Source: Paenibacillus odorifer (GTDB lineage: Bacteria; Bacillota; Bacilli; Paenibacillales; Paenibacillaceae). From it: a stretch of 64,000 nt of DNA. The notes under the pieces are model-generated. The model was given only the letters and a program-made list of their open reading frames with translations, was not told the DNA's origin and did not search any database. Positions 1-8,525 of this stretch are shown piece by piece. Where the stretch lies: the NCBI RefSeq assembly GCF_000758725.1, contig NZ_CP009428.1, positions 620,001 to 684,000 of the forward strand, written 5' to 3'. Both the position numbers and the translations under genes were made by a program. Each line of letters begins with the position of its first letter. The stretch's first letter is position 1.

Positions 1-218
1 AACTGCAGGCTATTCTCGGCTCGGAAGGTTCTGCTGTATCCCAGCAGCTAGCTGTTTTACGCGCCAAAAATGTAGTAACCAGTGTGAAAGAAGGCACCAC
101 AGTCATTTATGCCTTACGTGATCCTCTGATCAAGGACCTTCTGGTTGTGGCCAAACAAATATTTGATAACCATCTCGTGAATACCATTTCATTGCTGGAA
201 GGCATGCGCGGCGAGTGA
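1..218 (+). CDS. ArsR/SmtB-family regulator, C-terminal part
   Basis: Reading from base 3 to the TGA at 216-218 gives 71 residues with no start, so the gene begins outside the window. The sequence runs through a recognition-helix region (SEGSAVSQQLAVLRAKNVV), a beta-wing (VKEGTTVIYALRD) and a C-terminal helix, the order found in ArsR/SmtB winged-helix repressors. No metal-binding Cys/His cluster is visible in this part. The SulP transporter gene follows about 110 bases downstream in the same direction, and ArsR-like regulators are often found beside SulP transporters, so this protein may control it. The ligand is unknown. Confidence 0.8.
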   Translation, partial: LQAILGSEGSAVSQQLAVLRAKNVVTSVKEGTTVIYALRDPLIKDLLVVAKQIFDNHLVNTISLLEGMRGE

Positions 219-247
219 AAATGGAATAGATTAACGTTATTTTGGCG

Positions 248-276
248 TTGACAACAGTCGCGTCCTAGAGTAATGT
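248..276 (+). promoter_or_regulatory. Possible sigma-A promoter before the SulP gene
   Basis: A perfect -35 (TTGACA, 248-253) lies 17 bases before TAATGT (271-276), which is a weak -10. The A/T-rich stretch at about 282-312 between promoter and gene contains imperfect inverted repeats and could hold an ArsR operator, but no clean dyad is visible. Confidence 0.45.
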
Positions 277-325
277 TCTTCTTATATTCAAATAATCAGA
301 TATTTAAAGAAAAGAAGGTTTGAAC

Positions 326-2089
326 ATGACAGGGCGGGGTCGTTATAAAGGCTACAACATGAACGCTTTTCGCAAGGATTTGATATCGGGGACAATCGTC
401 GGAGTTATTGCCATTCCTTTAGGGATGGCATTTGCTATTGCTTCTGGTGTAAAGCCGGAATATGGCATTTATACGACAATCGTTGCCGGCATATGTATTT
501 CATTGTTCGGGGGATCAAAATTTCAGATTGGTGGACCGACAGGTGCATTTATTCCTATCTTGTTCGCCATTGGGATGCAGTATGGTTATGAGAACCTGCT
601 GTTAGCAGGGATGATGGCGGGGGTTATTTTAGTCCTCATGGGATTGTTAAGGCTGGGTGTACTGATTAAATTTATTCCGAAGCCGGTCACGATTGGTTTC
701 ACAGCAGGAATAGCGGTTATTATCTTTACCGGACAGATAGCCAACTTCCTTGGGTTAAGCAATATTGAACGGCACGAGAGCTTTGTAGATAACATGAAAG
801 AAATTGGACTTCATCTATCGACGATCAATGGATATAGTATCCTGACCGCTGCGATTTGTCTGGCCGTTGTTATCCTAGCGATTCGCTTCGCTCCGAAGGT
901 GCCGGGCTCATTGGTCGGTCTTCTTTGTGCGACTGTCATAGCAGCGTTATTTTTTAGCGGTAAGGTGACTACGATTGGTTTGGCCTATGGGAATATCCCT
1001 AACACACTGCCAAGCTTCCGTTTTCCGACCATTACCTGGGAGCGGATTACACTGCTGATTCGTCCGGCCTTTATCATCGCGATGTTGGGTGCTATTGAAT
1101 CCTTATTGTCAGCTGTCGTAGCTGATGGGATGACGGGCAGCCGCCATAACAGCAACCGTGAACTGATTGGTCAGGGAATCGCCAATATTGCAGCTCCATT
1201 GTTTGGAGGAATTCCAGCTACAGGTGCCATTGCCAGAACCGCCACAAATATCAAAAGCGGTGCAGTTTCTCCGATCTCAGGGATCGTTCACGGGGTAGTG
1301 GTATTCCTAATTCTTTTGTTGTTTGCACCCTATGCTTCTAGTATTCCGTTGGCAGCGATGGCTCCTATCTTGATGGTAGTAGCTTGGAATATGAGTGAAC
1401 GCAAACAATTTCTTCATTTGCTTAAAATCAAAACAGGCGATTCTTTGGTATTATTCATCACCTTCTTGTTGACGATATTTGCAGATTTAACGCTGGCCGT
1501 AGAGGTGGGATTGATTCTTGCGGTGATTTTGTTTGTGAAACGGATGGGAGAGGTTCATCTGGTATCCAAAGTATTGCCTGATCCTAATTCCGTCAAGGTA
1601 GGGGCACATATGGTAACGGAGAGTCATGATTGTCCGCAGATTGGGATTTATACCGTGGAAGGGCCGCTGTTTTTTGGCGCTGCGTATAGATTTGATGACA
1701 CCATGCCCGGTTATGGCTCCGACCAGCCGAAAATTATATTAATGCGGATGGGAAAAGTGCCATTCATGGATACTACGGGCGAATCCAATCTGGCGGAGCT
1801 GGTGCGGCATTTACATGCTGTTGGAGGGAAACTGATGATCTCCGGTGTTCAGCCGCAGCCGCTTGAGCTACTTAAGAGAACCGGGCTATATGATAAAATA
1901 GGAAAAGCACAGTTTTATCACCATACCGGTGAAGCGATCAATGAAGCTCTTAGCAGTATTAATCACAACAAATGTATCGGATGCAGTCATGCGGCGTTTA
2001 GGGAGTGTACGGCATTATCCTGTCAGGAGGATGCAGGTGGACTACGGGGTCTGACAGGACGCAAGAAGCCAGCATTGCCTCTGAACTAA
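326..2089 (+). CDS. SulP-family inorganic anion transporter
   Basis: A membrane permease of the SulP (SLC26) family, expected to move sulfate, bicarbonate or a similar anion. The first ~400 residues hold about ten to twelve hydrophobic segments, with the family-typical GGPTGAFIPILFAIG near the N-terminus and GMTGSRHNSNRELIGQGIAN in the middle. A cytoplasmic STAS domain follows at about 440-545 (TVEGPLFFGAA, FMDTTGESNL). The C-terminus has a small cysteine cluster (CIGC, ECTALSC). An in-frame TTG lies 6 bases upstream, but the ribosome site AAAGAAGG at 311-318 is well spaced only for the ATG at 326. The upstream ArsR-like gene may regulate it. Substrate cannot be told from sequence. Confidence 0.9.
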   Translation: MTGRGRYKGYNMNAFRKDLISGTIVGVIAIPLGMAFAIASGVKPEYGIYTTIVAGICISLFGGSKFQIGGPTGAFIPILFAIGMQYGYENLLLAGMMAGVILVLMGLLRLGVLIKFIPKPVTIGFTAGIAVIIFTGQIANFLGLSNIERHESFVDNMKEIGLHLSTINGYSILTAAICLAVVILAIRFAPKVPGSLVGLLCATVIAALFFSGKVTTIGLAYGNIPNTLPSFRFPTITWERITLLIRPAFIIAMLGAIESLLSAVVADGMTGSRHNSNRELIGQGIANIAAPLFGGIPATGAIARTATNIKSGAVSPISGIVHGVVVFLILLLFAPYASSIPLAAMAPILMVVAWNMSERKQFLHLLKIKTGDSLVLFITFLLTIFADLTLAVEVGLILAVILFVKRMGEVHLVSKVLPDPNSVKVGAHMVTESHDCPQIGIYTVEGPLFFGAAYRFDDTMPGYGSDQPKIILMRMGKVPFMDTTGESNLAELVRHLHAVGGKLMISGVQPQPLELLKRTGLYDKIGKAQFYHHTGEAINEALSSINHNKCIGCSHAAFRECTALSCQEDAGGLRGLTGRKKPALPLN

Positions 2090-2121
2090 TCAGCGGTACT
2101 TGAGCTTAATAAATAAAGTCG

Positions 2122-2153
2122 GCCTGGGCGCTATTCTTGCGTCTGGGCTTTTG
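2122..2153 (+). terminator. Rho-independent terminator after the SulP gene
   Basis: A 10-bp stem (GCCTGGGCGC / GCGTCTGGGC, with G-U pairs) is followed by TTTT. Confidence 0.6.
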
Positions 2154-2239
2154 TATTAAAATTGGACTTCGGAATTCTGAATTTGTACAATTGGGTATAA
2201 GTTTAATGTAATCAATATCGATAAGGAGAATATAAGCTC

Positions 2240-2935
2240 ATGAAGGAATTGAATTATCCGAAGGTGTTTATGCTCTTGGCGGGATTGTCTGTCGCTACAT
2301 TGGCGGTATATCGTGTAGTGTCACTTCAGACGGATTCGTTTTACGGTTTTTTAATTTGGAATTTGTTCTTAGCTTGGATTCCGTTTTTATTCTCCATGGC
2401 TGCTTATGAGCTAGACAAAAGGAAGATAGGCGGTTTATTACTTCTTCCTTTGGGTGTCGCGTGGCTGCTGTTCTTTCCAAACGCGCCTTATCTCATGACT
2501 GACCTGGTGCATTTAACGGTAAGAAAAAGTAGATATATCGTGGAGGGAGCCATTCAGAATCGCTACTGGTATGACTTGGTCACTCTTTTATTGTTCACCT
2601 GGAGTGGATGGTTGACCGGGTTCTTCTCATTGTATCAGTTCCAGACGGTCATTTATCGTAAAAGCAACCTGCTGTGGTCATGGGTATTCGTGCTTGCGGC
2701 ATGTATGCTCGGGGGATATGGTGTACTGCTTGGCCGAGTCTACAGACTCAATAGCTGGGACGTCCTGACGGACAGGCATCAGTTGTATCAACTTGTTCTG
2801 GATAGCCTGAATCTCCAGTCCGTATTTTTCAGCTTGTTCATTGCCTTTGTCCTGCTGGTCATTTACGCGACGATGTATTGTCTACTCAATGCTCTTGGCA
2901 CCGGAGAAAGACGAAGAGTTACCAGAGGGTACTAA
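2240..2935 (+). CDS. DUF1361 membrane protein
   Basis: A 231-residue integral membrane protein with about six to seven hydrophobic segments. The DUF1361 signature is clear: NLFLAWIPFLFS at about residue 40, FFPNAPYLMTDLVHL at about 80, and GVLLGRVYRLNSWDV at about 155. No biochemical function is established for the family. The gene has its own good ribosome site (AAGGAG about 10 bases before ATG). It converges on the next gene and their stop codons overlap by 4 bases, so no terminator fits between them. Confidence 0.85.
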   Translation: MKELNYPKVFMLLAGLSVATLAVYRVVSLQTDSFYGFLIWNLFLAWIPFLFSMAAYELDKRKIGGLLLLPLGVAWLLFFPNAPYLMTDLVHLTVRKSRYIVEGAIQNRYWYDLVTLLLFTWSGWLTGFFSLYQFQTVIYRKSNLLWSWVFVLAACMLGGYGVLLGRVYRLNSWDVLTDRHQLYQLVLDSLNLQSVFFSLFIAFVLLVIYATMYCLLNALGTGERRRVTRGY

Positions 2936-3249
2936 TCGGTACACTCCGGCTCAAACTGGAATTGCTTCAGATCTACCACACCTTTTTCATTAAAACTAAC
3001 TCCCTCTCCCTGTAGATAGAGCCTCTGGAGGGAGTTAGACTCATCCTCAGTTAGTGCGATCATTCCTTTAGCATTAATGACCCGATGCCAGGGCAGCTTA
3101 TATTTTTTGCTCATGGAGTGAAGGATGCGAACGACCTGCCTCGCTCCTCTTGGGCTACCTGCCGCGCGGGCAACTCCTCCGTAAGTCATCACTTTACCTT
3201 CTGGTATAGACTGTATGATATGAATAACTCTCTCAGTAAATGGTGTCAT
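2932..3249 (-). CDS. Alkyltransferase-like protein (MGMT/Ogt fold, no catalytic Cys)
   Basis: A 105-residue protein covering only the DNA-binding part of O6-alkylguanine-DNA alkyltransferases. The arginine-finger region (RGARQVVRILHS) is present. The active-site motif PCHRV is replaced by PWHRV (about residues 53-57), so the alkyl-accepting cysteine is lost. This is the hallmark of ATL proteins, which bind O6-alkylguanine and pass the lesion to nucleotide excision repair rather than repairing it directly. The role is inferred from the family. It converges with the DUF1361 gene. Confidence 0.88.
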   Translation of the reverse strand: MTPFTERVIHIIQSIPEGKVMTYGGVARAAGSPRGARQVVRILHSMSKKYKLPWHRVINAKGMIALTEDESNSLQRLYLQGEGVSFNEKGVVDLKQFQFEPECTD

Positions 3250-3363
3250 AGCAAGCTCAAGCTCCTATATCTTATTTTTATCCATTGCTCCTCAACAGAT
3301 AAATCAATTCTAAACGAAACGGGGGACGAACAGGAGGATTTTTTGAGGATAGCAAAAAAAGGG

Positions 3364-3393
3364 TTGCAAAGCAATAAATACGCGTGGTATATT
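3364..3393 (+). promoter_or_regulatory. Probable promoter of the lacI-type gene
   Basis: TTGCAA (3364-3369), an 18-base spacer and TATATT (3388-3393). The operator at 3408-3423 starts 14 bases beyond the -10 box, so bound repressor would sit over the transcription start. Confidence 0.55.
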
Positions 3394-3407
3394 CTAACTG
3401 TAAAAAT

Positions 3408-3423
3408 AATCTAAACGTTTAAC
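3408..3423 (+). promoter_or_regulatory. LacI-type operator 1 (autoregulation)
   Basis: AATCTAAACGTTTAAC with the perfect 10-bp palindrome TAAACGTTTA at 3412-3421 and a central CG, the LacI/GalR style. All 16 bases recur at 4545-4560. Confidence 0.75.
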
Positions 3424-3466
3424 AACGTGATTGAAAGAGTTCCATAATAAGATAGGAGAAGGTGTA

Positions 3467-4519
3467 ATGAGGAAAACCAGCATTAAAGACATAGCCGCAA
3501 AGGCTAATGTTTCGATTGCTACAGTCTCCTATGTGCTTAATGGTACCCGCAATGTACGTTCTGATACAAGGGAACGAGTTGTTGCCGCCATTGAGGAGTT
3601 GAATTATAAGCCGAATGCTATTGCGAAGAGTCTCAAACTCAACCGTACGAATACAATAGGTGTTATTGCAGAAGATGTGACGGTATTTAACACGCCCGAT
3701 ATTATCGATGGAATTAATGATTTTGGAGATCGAAACGATTTGCATATTTTACTGGTGAATCTTCGTTTAGACAAGCGTATCGGCCGTAACTTCTCGAATA
3801 CGGAAGACTACCGAAAGTATGCCGCTAATGCGGTTGCCGAACTGCTCAGCAATCAAGTGGATGGGATTATTTATATCGGTGTTCATCCCCGTGATTTAAC
3901 GGGTCTAATCGATACGGAGGGTAAGCCGATTGTGTATACCTACTCTTACACACAGGACGATATCTCTATCCAGTATAACGATGAGCAAGCTGCTTACCAA
4001 GCAATGTCCTACTTGGTTAACCAAGGACATAGCAGAATTGCAGTAATCAGTGGTTTGATGGATTCTATCCCTTCCAGATTAAGACTGAACGGTTATTACA
4101 AGGCAGTTACTGAATATCAATTACCGTTCGATCCACTGCTAATCAAGATGGGAGACTGGGAGAGGGAATCGGGGTATCGCCTTACCTCAGAGTTGCTCTC
4201 TTTGCCGGAGCCCCCAACCGCGATTCTTTCTATGAATGATGTAATGGTTGTAGGTATTTTGCAGGCAGCAGAGGAAAAAGGGGTTAAAATACCGGATGAT
4301 CTGTCGGTTGTCGGTTTTGATAATCGTGAATTCAGTGATTACTTACGCCCGCGTATAACAACAATGGGACTTCCGCTACATGAGATGGGCTATCAAGCTA
4401 TTGAGGTTTTGTTCAATTTAATCAAGGGGACGAAGATGGATTCACTGACCATGCCGGAGTGCCGGTTGATCGAACGTGATTCCGTGGCTACGTTAAAAAA
4501 TGCTGTGAAACAAAAATAA
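3467..4519 (+). CDS. LacI-family transcriptional regulator
   Basis: A 350-residue LacI/GalR repressor that should control the glycoside-use genes downstream. The N-terminal helix-turn-helix is classic (TSIKDIAAKANVSIATVSYV, then the hinge region YKPNAIAKSLK). A periplasmic-binding-protein-like sensor domain fills about residues 60-340 (TNTIGVIAEDV, DGIIYIGVHP, VVGFDNREFSDYLRPRITT). Reading frame extends to a TTG at 3431, but AGGAG at 3454-3458 points to the ATG at 3467. Matching operators precede this gene and the next, so it probably represses itself and the operon. The inducer is unknown, probably a sugar from the polymer attacked by the SLH enzyme. Confidence 0.9.
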   Translation: MRKTSIKDIAAKANVSIATVSYVLNGTRNVRSDTRERVVAAIEELNYKPNAIAKSLKLNRTNTIGVIAEDVTVFNTPDIIDGINDFGDRNDLHILLVNLRLDKRIGRNFSNTEDYRKYAANAVAELLSNQVDGIIYIGVHPRDLTGLIDTEGKPIVYTYSYTQDDISIQYNDEQAAYQAMSYLVNQGHSRIAVISGLMDSIPSRLRLNGYYKAVTEYQLPFDPLLIKMGDWERESGYRLTSELLSLPEPPTAILSMNDVMVVGILQAAEEKGVKIPDDLSVVGFDNREFSDYLRPRITTMGLPLHEMGYQAIEVLFNLIKGTKMDSLTMPECRLIERDSVATLKNAVKQK

Positions 4520-4538
4520 GTTTCACAGCTCCTTTTTC
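4502..4538 (+). terminator. Terminator overlapping the end of the lacI-type gene
   Basis: A perfect 10-bp stem (GCTGTGAAAC / GTTTCACAGC) with an 8-base loop that contains the stop codon, followed by TCCTTTTT. It separates the regulator transcript from the operon and implies a second promoter near the 4545-4560 operator. Confidence 0.8.
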
Positions 4539-4544
4539 CTCATA

Positions 4545-4560
4545 AATCTAAACGTTTAAC
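4545..4560 (+). promoter_or_regulatory. LacI-type operator 2 (structural operon)
   Basis: The same 16 bases as operator 1 (palindrome TAAACGTTTA at 4549-4558), placed between the regulator's terminator and the next start codon. A possible -10 (TAAAAT, 4562-4567) follows directly, but no good -35 is visible. Confidence 0.75.
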
Positions 4561-4586
4561 TTAAAATATCGAAGAGGTGCTAGGCA

Positions 4587-6998
4587 ATGACGATTCTAGG
4601 CAATGAAAACTTCACGATGGAGCTAAGCGACCGCGGAGCACTTCAGTCTCTGATATTACAGGGCGACCCTAGTGAAATGAATTGGGTAGTTGATCCGTCT
4701 TATTTGAAAGAGGCAGGTTATGCGGATACAGATAAGCTATTCGGAGAATGGACAATAGAGCTGGACGGGAATATCATAAAAAGCACTGATCTGTTGCCCA
4801 AAATTACGCCAGAAGGAAAACACCGTGTAATTGTGGATTTTGAAGGCGCACCGATTGCAATCAGACTTACATATTCTCTGGAAGATGAGCGACTAAGATG
4901 GACTATTGAAGCTACAAACCGCTCACCACAATCTGTAAGAATTAATGGACTTCATGTGTGGCTTTCGCTCGCGTATATCATGTACAGAGATGAAAATGTG
5001 CAGCGCAATATGAGCCAGTCCTGTGCAGTGTTCCCCCATCTTGGTGGGGATTTCGCTAAAATCGCTGCTATTCGACGGAGCAACAAAGCACCACATCTGG
5101 GTGTTTATGGGGTTCAGGGCAGAACAGTAAGCGTAGGTACTTATTGTAGTTATAAGAATCGTTTTCTTGAGCAGGTCTCCCCTTCTTTGGATGGTCTGCT
5201 GTATCATCGGCTATCGTTGGTGGAGGACGGATCATCTATGACCGAATCTGCAGCTGCCGACTGGATATATGGTGGCGCTTACAGTTCGCTGGATCTTGGC
5301 GCTGGGGAGACCTACAGCTGGGAATACATATTCCATCCCTGTCAGAATCGAGATGATTTCTATAGGCAGGGCATGGCCTATGGACATCCGCGCTGGAGCT
5401 ATACGCCTGTATTAACCCGAGGAGGAAGGTTCGAAGCTGTTGTTGATCTGCCGCAGGGCCAGGTTCTACGTGAGCTGCGTTTGTATAGCACTTTACCGGG
5501 GACGGAGCTGATCCGCCAGGAGAATATTACGAACGAAGCTGTACGGTTGGAGTCAGGCAGTAGCTATGCTATATCTTTACAGCGTTTGGAGCCGGGAGAA
5601 CATAAGCTGGAGCTGGTGCTAGAAGATGGACGGAGCGATATCCTGGTCTGGAATGTACTGGAGTCGATTGACTGGATTCTGGAAAAGAGAGCCGAGTGGT
5701 TGGTAAATAATAACTTTGGAGGGACAGGGGAGGTCGAAAGGCCATATGCCTTCCGTCCGCTATCGAATCAGGGAGAATCGCTGGGTAAGGTTGCTTTTCT
5801 ACTGATGAAGAATAGCATGGCCAAGGCTGTCCCAGAACAAGTAGCTAAGGCCGAGATTGCCGCAGTATTGGATGTGAAGGAGCATTGGTTTGAAGGCGGG
5901 GATTTTAATCATCCGCGTCCCTTGTACGGAGAATTCTACCGCATTTATGATCTGGATTATATTGGGCATGTCTTTTATCTATTGTCACGAATGGATGGTT
6001 CATTACTTAAAATTCATTCTCCTAGAGAATATCTACAATGGGCTGCCGAAATCATGTGTCTTCGCCTAGACCCTGATCGGCACAGTGGCCAGCGTGAGAA
6101 GGATGAGAGCCGTCTAAATGGGATATTTGTGCTCTATATTCTTGATTTATTAGAAGCACTGAAGCAGTGCGGTCTTTCAGAAGAGTATAAACGTCTACTT
6201 ACCTTATGGGAGCGCTTTGGTAGAAATCTGGAGACAGGAATACAGCAGTATGAGGGAGCTATAACGGAGCATTTTTACGATAATGCAGGATTTGGCCCTA
6301 CCTGTGAAACGTTGTGTCACCTTGGAAATAAAGAGGAGGCCCAGCGTTATGGACAACTAATTCTGGCAAATATCGGATTCAGCAATGATTACAGAGTGCA
6401 GAATCCGGATCGCTGGTGGGAAGCTTTGTCTTATATGATTCATTCCCTTTGGGGTGGATTGGTAGCAGGAGCATCCCGGGTTGCCTATGAATTCCTTGGA
6501 GACCCTGAATATTTGGAAGCCGCTTACCGTTCTACGATGGCAGTATTCAATTGTTACGATTGGAATGTACGCTCTACTCCACGCCGTTTGTTGCCTGGAG
6601 AGGCAGCTTCTACATATAGTGTGGCAGCTCCTAACCTGAATATGCCAGAATTGTCGCGAAACCGTTTTGGGCAATCCGTATTTGTGGGGGCAAGTGATTC
6701 CCTGTTTGCTTCGCTGTTCTCGGGTGTGACAGGAGATGATTGGGATATGGGGGAGGAGCTAGTGGCCTATCTAATGGGCTTCGGGACAACCACATATTTG
6801 TACAGGGATCCACGCGGAAAGATGCGCTGTATTAACGGTTATATTGAAGAAGACTCGGAGGGCTGGATCGTAACAAGTTACGCTGCATATCCGTCAAGAT
6901 ATGTGCTGCTTGAGGACAAGCTCGAATATCGCACAACTGAGGGGATGCTAGAGCCTCACGTAAGACTGGCAGGCGGAATGTTCAGCCCTTGTCTGTAA
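4587..6998 (+). CDS. Large glycosidase-like protein (possible DUF5695/six-hairpin type)
   Basis: An 803-residue protein with no signal peptide or membrane segment, so cytoplasmic. The N-terminal half (about 1-340) looks beta-rich, like a carbohydrate-binding supersandwich. The rest is alpha-helical with repeated aromatic stretches (YLQWAAEIMCLRLD, WEALSYMIHSLWGG, YEFLGDPEYLEAAYRS) like an (alpha/alpha)6 glycosidase barrel. I do not recognise a defined catalytic motif; DUF5695 is a guess from size and style. It is first in the operon with a sugar ABC importer and a secreted glycosidase, so it probably acts on imported oligosaccharides. Ribosome site GAGGTGC lies before the ATG. Confidence 0.6.
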   Translation: MTILGNENFTMELSDRGALQSLILQGDPSEMNWVVDPSYLKEAGYADTDKLFGEWTIELDGNIIKSTDLLPKITPEGKHRVIVDFEGAPIAIRLTYSLEDERLRWTIEATNRSPQSVRINGLHVWLSLAYIMYRDENVQRNMSQSCAVFPHLGGDFAKIAAIRRSNKAPHLGVYGVQGRTVSVGTYCSYKNRFLEQVSPSLDGLLYHRLSLVEDGSSMTESAAADWIYGGAYSSLDLGAGETYSWEYIFHPCQNRDDFYRQGMAYGHPRWSYTPVLTRGGRFEAVVDLPQGQVLRELRLYSTLPGTELIRQENITNEAVRLESGSSYAISLQRLEPGEHKLELVLEDGRSDILVWNVLESIDWILEKRAEWLVNNNFGGTGEVERPYAFRPLSNQGESLGKVAFLLMKNSMAKAVPEQVAKAEIAAVLDVKEHWFEGGDFNHPRPLYGEFYRIYDLDYIGHVFYLLSRMDGSLLKIHSPREYLQWAAEIMCLRLDPDRHSGQREKDESRLNGIFVLYILDLLEALKQCGLSEEYKRLLTLWERFGRNLETGIQQYEGAITEHFYDNAGFGPTCETLCHLGNKEEAQRYGQLILANIGFSNDYRVQNPDRWWEALSYMIHSLWGGLVAGASRVAYEFLGDPEYLEAAYRSTMAVFNCYDWNVRSTPRRLLPGEAASTYSVAAPNLNMPELSRNRFGQSVFVGASDSLFASLFSGVTGDDWDMGEELVAYLMGFGTTTYLYRDPRGKMRCINGYIEEDSEGWIVTSYAAYPSRYVLLEDKLEYRTTEGMLEPHVRLAGGMFSPCL

Positions 6999-7090
6999 TC
7001 GCTAAGAATGACAAACCATGATGATTTTAGGCTAAAGCTTTAAATGCTTGGCTTGAAATAAATAGATATGAAAAAAGGGAGGCAACAAAC

Positions 7091-8491
7091 ATGAAGTTTG
7101 GAAAACGTACTCTAGTTCTATCTTTAGCATCAATGATGGTTTTTTCCGCACTGGCAGGCTGTTCGGGCAATTCCAACAATGCGGCTCCAAAGGCATCTGA
7201 AGGGTCTGGAGCAGCCAACAAAGAAACTATGCCTGATAAAGATGTAACCTTGGAATTATTGTATTGGGGTGATGATGTACAGAAAAAGCTGGTAGAAGCG
7301 GCAGCAGAAAAATATACAGCCGACACCGGAGTAAAAATCAATGCACAAGTGCTTCCAGCGGATGGCTCCTTTGATACATTTATTCAGACCCGGCTCGAAT
7401 CCGGCGAACTTCCAGATATCAGTTATATGGGCGAAGGCGATATCCAAAAGTACAATGAAATGGGAATTATCGAAGATATCAGCGATTTATTAGCGGACGG
7501 AAGTATTCCTGAAAAACTATCAGCGATAACAATCCATTCACCTGAGCAAAAAGTGATCGGAGTCGGTCTATCCAACCAGCTGGAGCTGCTTTACTATAGC
7601 AAGTCCAAATTTGATGCAGCAGGTCTTGAATATCCACCCTCCAAAGTTGAAAATGCGTGGGATTGGGATACATTCGTAACAAACGCGAAAAAGCTAACGA
7701 CAGATACTAAAGGAAAAACAGCGGCAGATGAAGGCTTTGATGCTGCTCTGACCGAGAACTACGGGCTTGGTATTACAGCGGGACGGGAGTTCCACCATTT
7801 CTGGGCAGCTTATGCCAACGGTGGCGGAATTGTTTCCCCGGATGGAAAGGAGTTTCAATGGGATTCTCCCAAAACGGTTGATGCCATCCAGAAGCTAGCT
7901 GATCTCGTTAACAAAGATAAGGTTGCATCCGCTTTCAATTACACTTGGAATTCCGGAATTGGTTCTGCGGTAGACGCTTTGAGTGGTGGTTATGCCATGG
8001 CGATCAGCGGCTCTTGGGATCTAGCTAATATCAAAGGAAATGAAGATATCGGCGTTGGGGTTCTGCCTAAGATGGAAAAGGCAGTAACGATGAACTGTGG
8101 TGCTCCACTTGTTGTGTACAATACATCGAAGCACATTGAGGAAGCCAAGAAATTCTATGCCTACATGGTCAACCCTGAGAACAGTCTGGAGCTGCTGAAG
8201 AGTGGTGCGTGGTTGCCGAACCAGGCAGATTGGTATACCGATCCTACCTTGGTTGAAAAGTGGACCTCCGATCTTCCTGAAAGCGCAAAAGAAACTATCC
8301 TTAGTTATTCGACAACGAAAGATTCTATCGCACAATGGCCTGCATATTACGTTCCTGCCTACCTCAAGATGAATACTGAATATGAGAAATCTATTGACCA
8401 GGCATTGGCAGGTAAGAAAAGTGTTAAAGAAGTCTATGACGCGATCATGCCAGCGATCAAGCAGTTGTTCGAGAGCGGCAAGGTTTCCTAA
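7091..8491 (+). CDS. Sugar ABC transporter substrate-binding lipoprotein
   Basis: A 466-residue family-1 extracellular solute-binding protein. The N-terminus is a lipoprotein signal peptide ending in the lipobox LAGC (Cys at about residue 23), followed by a Ser/Asn/Gly-rich tether. The mature part has typical motifs of sugar binders (LELLYWGDDVQKKLVEA, GELPDISYMGEGDIQKYNE, GGYAMAISGSWDLANIKG). It should capture oligosaccharide outside the membrane and deliver it to the two permeases downstream. A strong ribosome site (AAGGGAGG) precedes the ATG. No ATPase gene is in the operon, so a shared MsiK/MsmX-type ATPase is likely used. Confidence 0.92.
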   Translation: MKFGKRTLVLSLASMMVFSALAGCSGNSNNAAPKASEGSGAANKETMPDKDVTLELLYWGDDVQKKLVEAAAEKYTADTGVKINAQVLPADGSFDTFIQTRLESGELPDISYMGEGDIQKYNEMGIIEDISDLLADGSIPEKLSAITIHSPEQKVIGVGLSNQLELLYYSKSKFDAAGLEYPPSKVENAWDWDTFVTNAKKLTTDTKGKTAADEGFDAALTENYGLGITAGREFHHFWAAYANGGGIVSPDGKEFQWDSPKTVDAIQKLADLVNKDKVASAFNYTWNSGIGSAVDALSGGYAMAISGSWDLANIKGNEDIGVGVLPKMEKAVTMNCGAPLVVYNTSKHIEEAKKFYAYMVNPENSLELLKSGAWLPNQADWYTDPTLVEKWTSDLPESAKETILSYSTTKDSIAQWPAYYVPAYLKMNTEYEKSIDQALAGKKSVKEVYDAIMPAIKQLFESGKVS

Positions 8492-8525
8492 TTAGAGCTT
8501 ATATTTGAAAAGAGGGCTATTGCTT

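Noticed and set aside
3085..3414. 109-residue plus-strand frame opposite the alkyltransferase-like gene
   Set aside because: Shadow of the real minus-strand gene; it runs through the lacI promoter.
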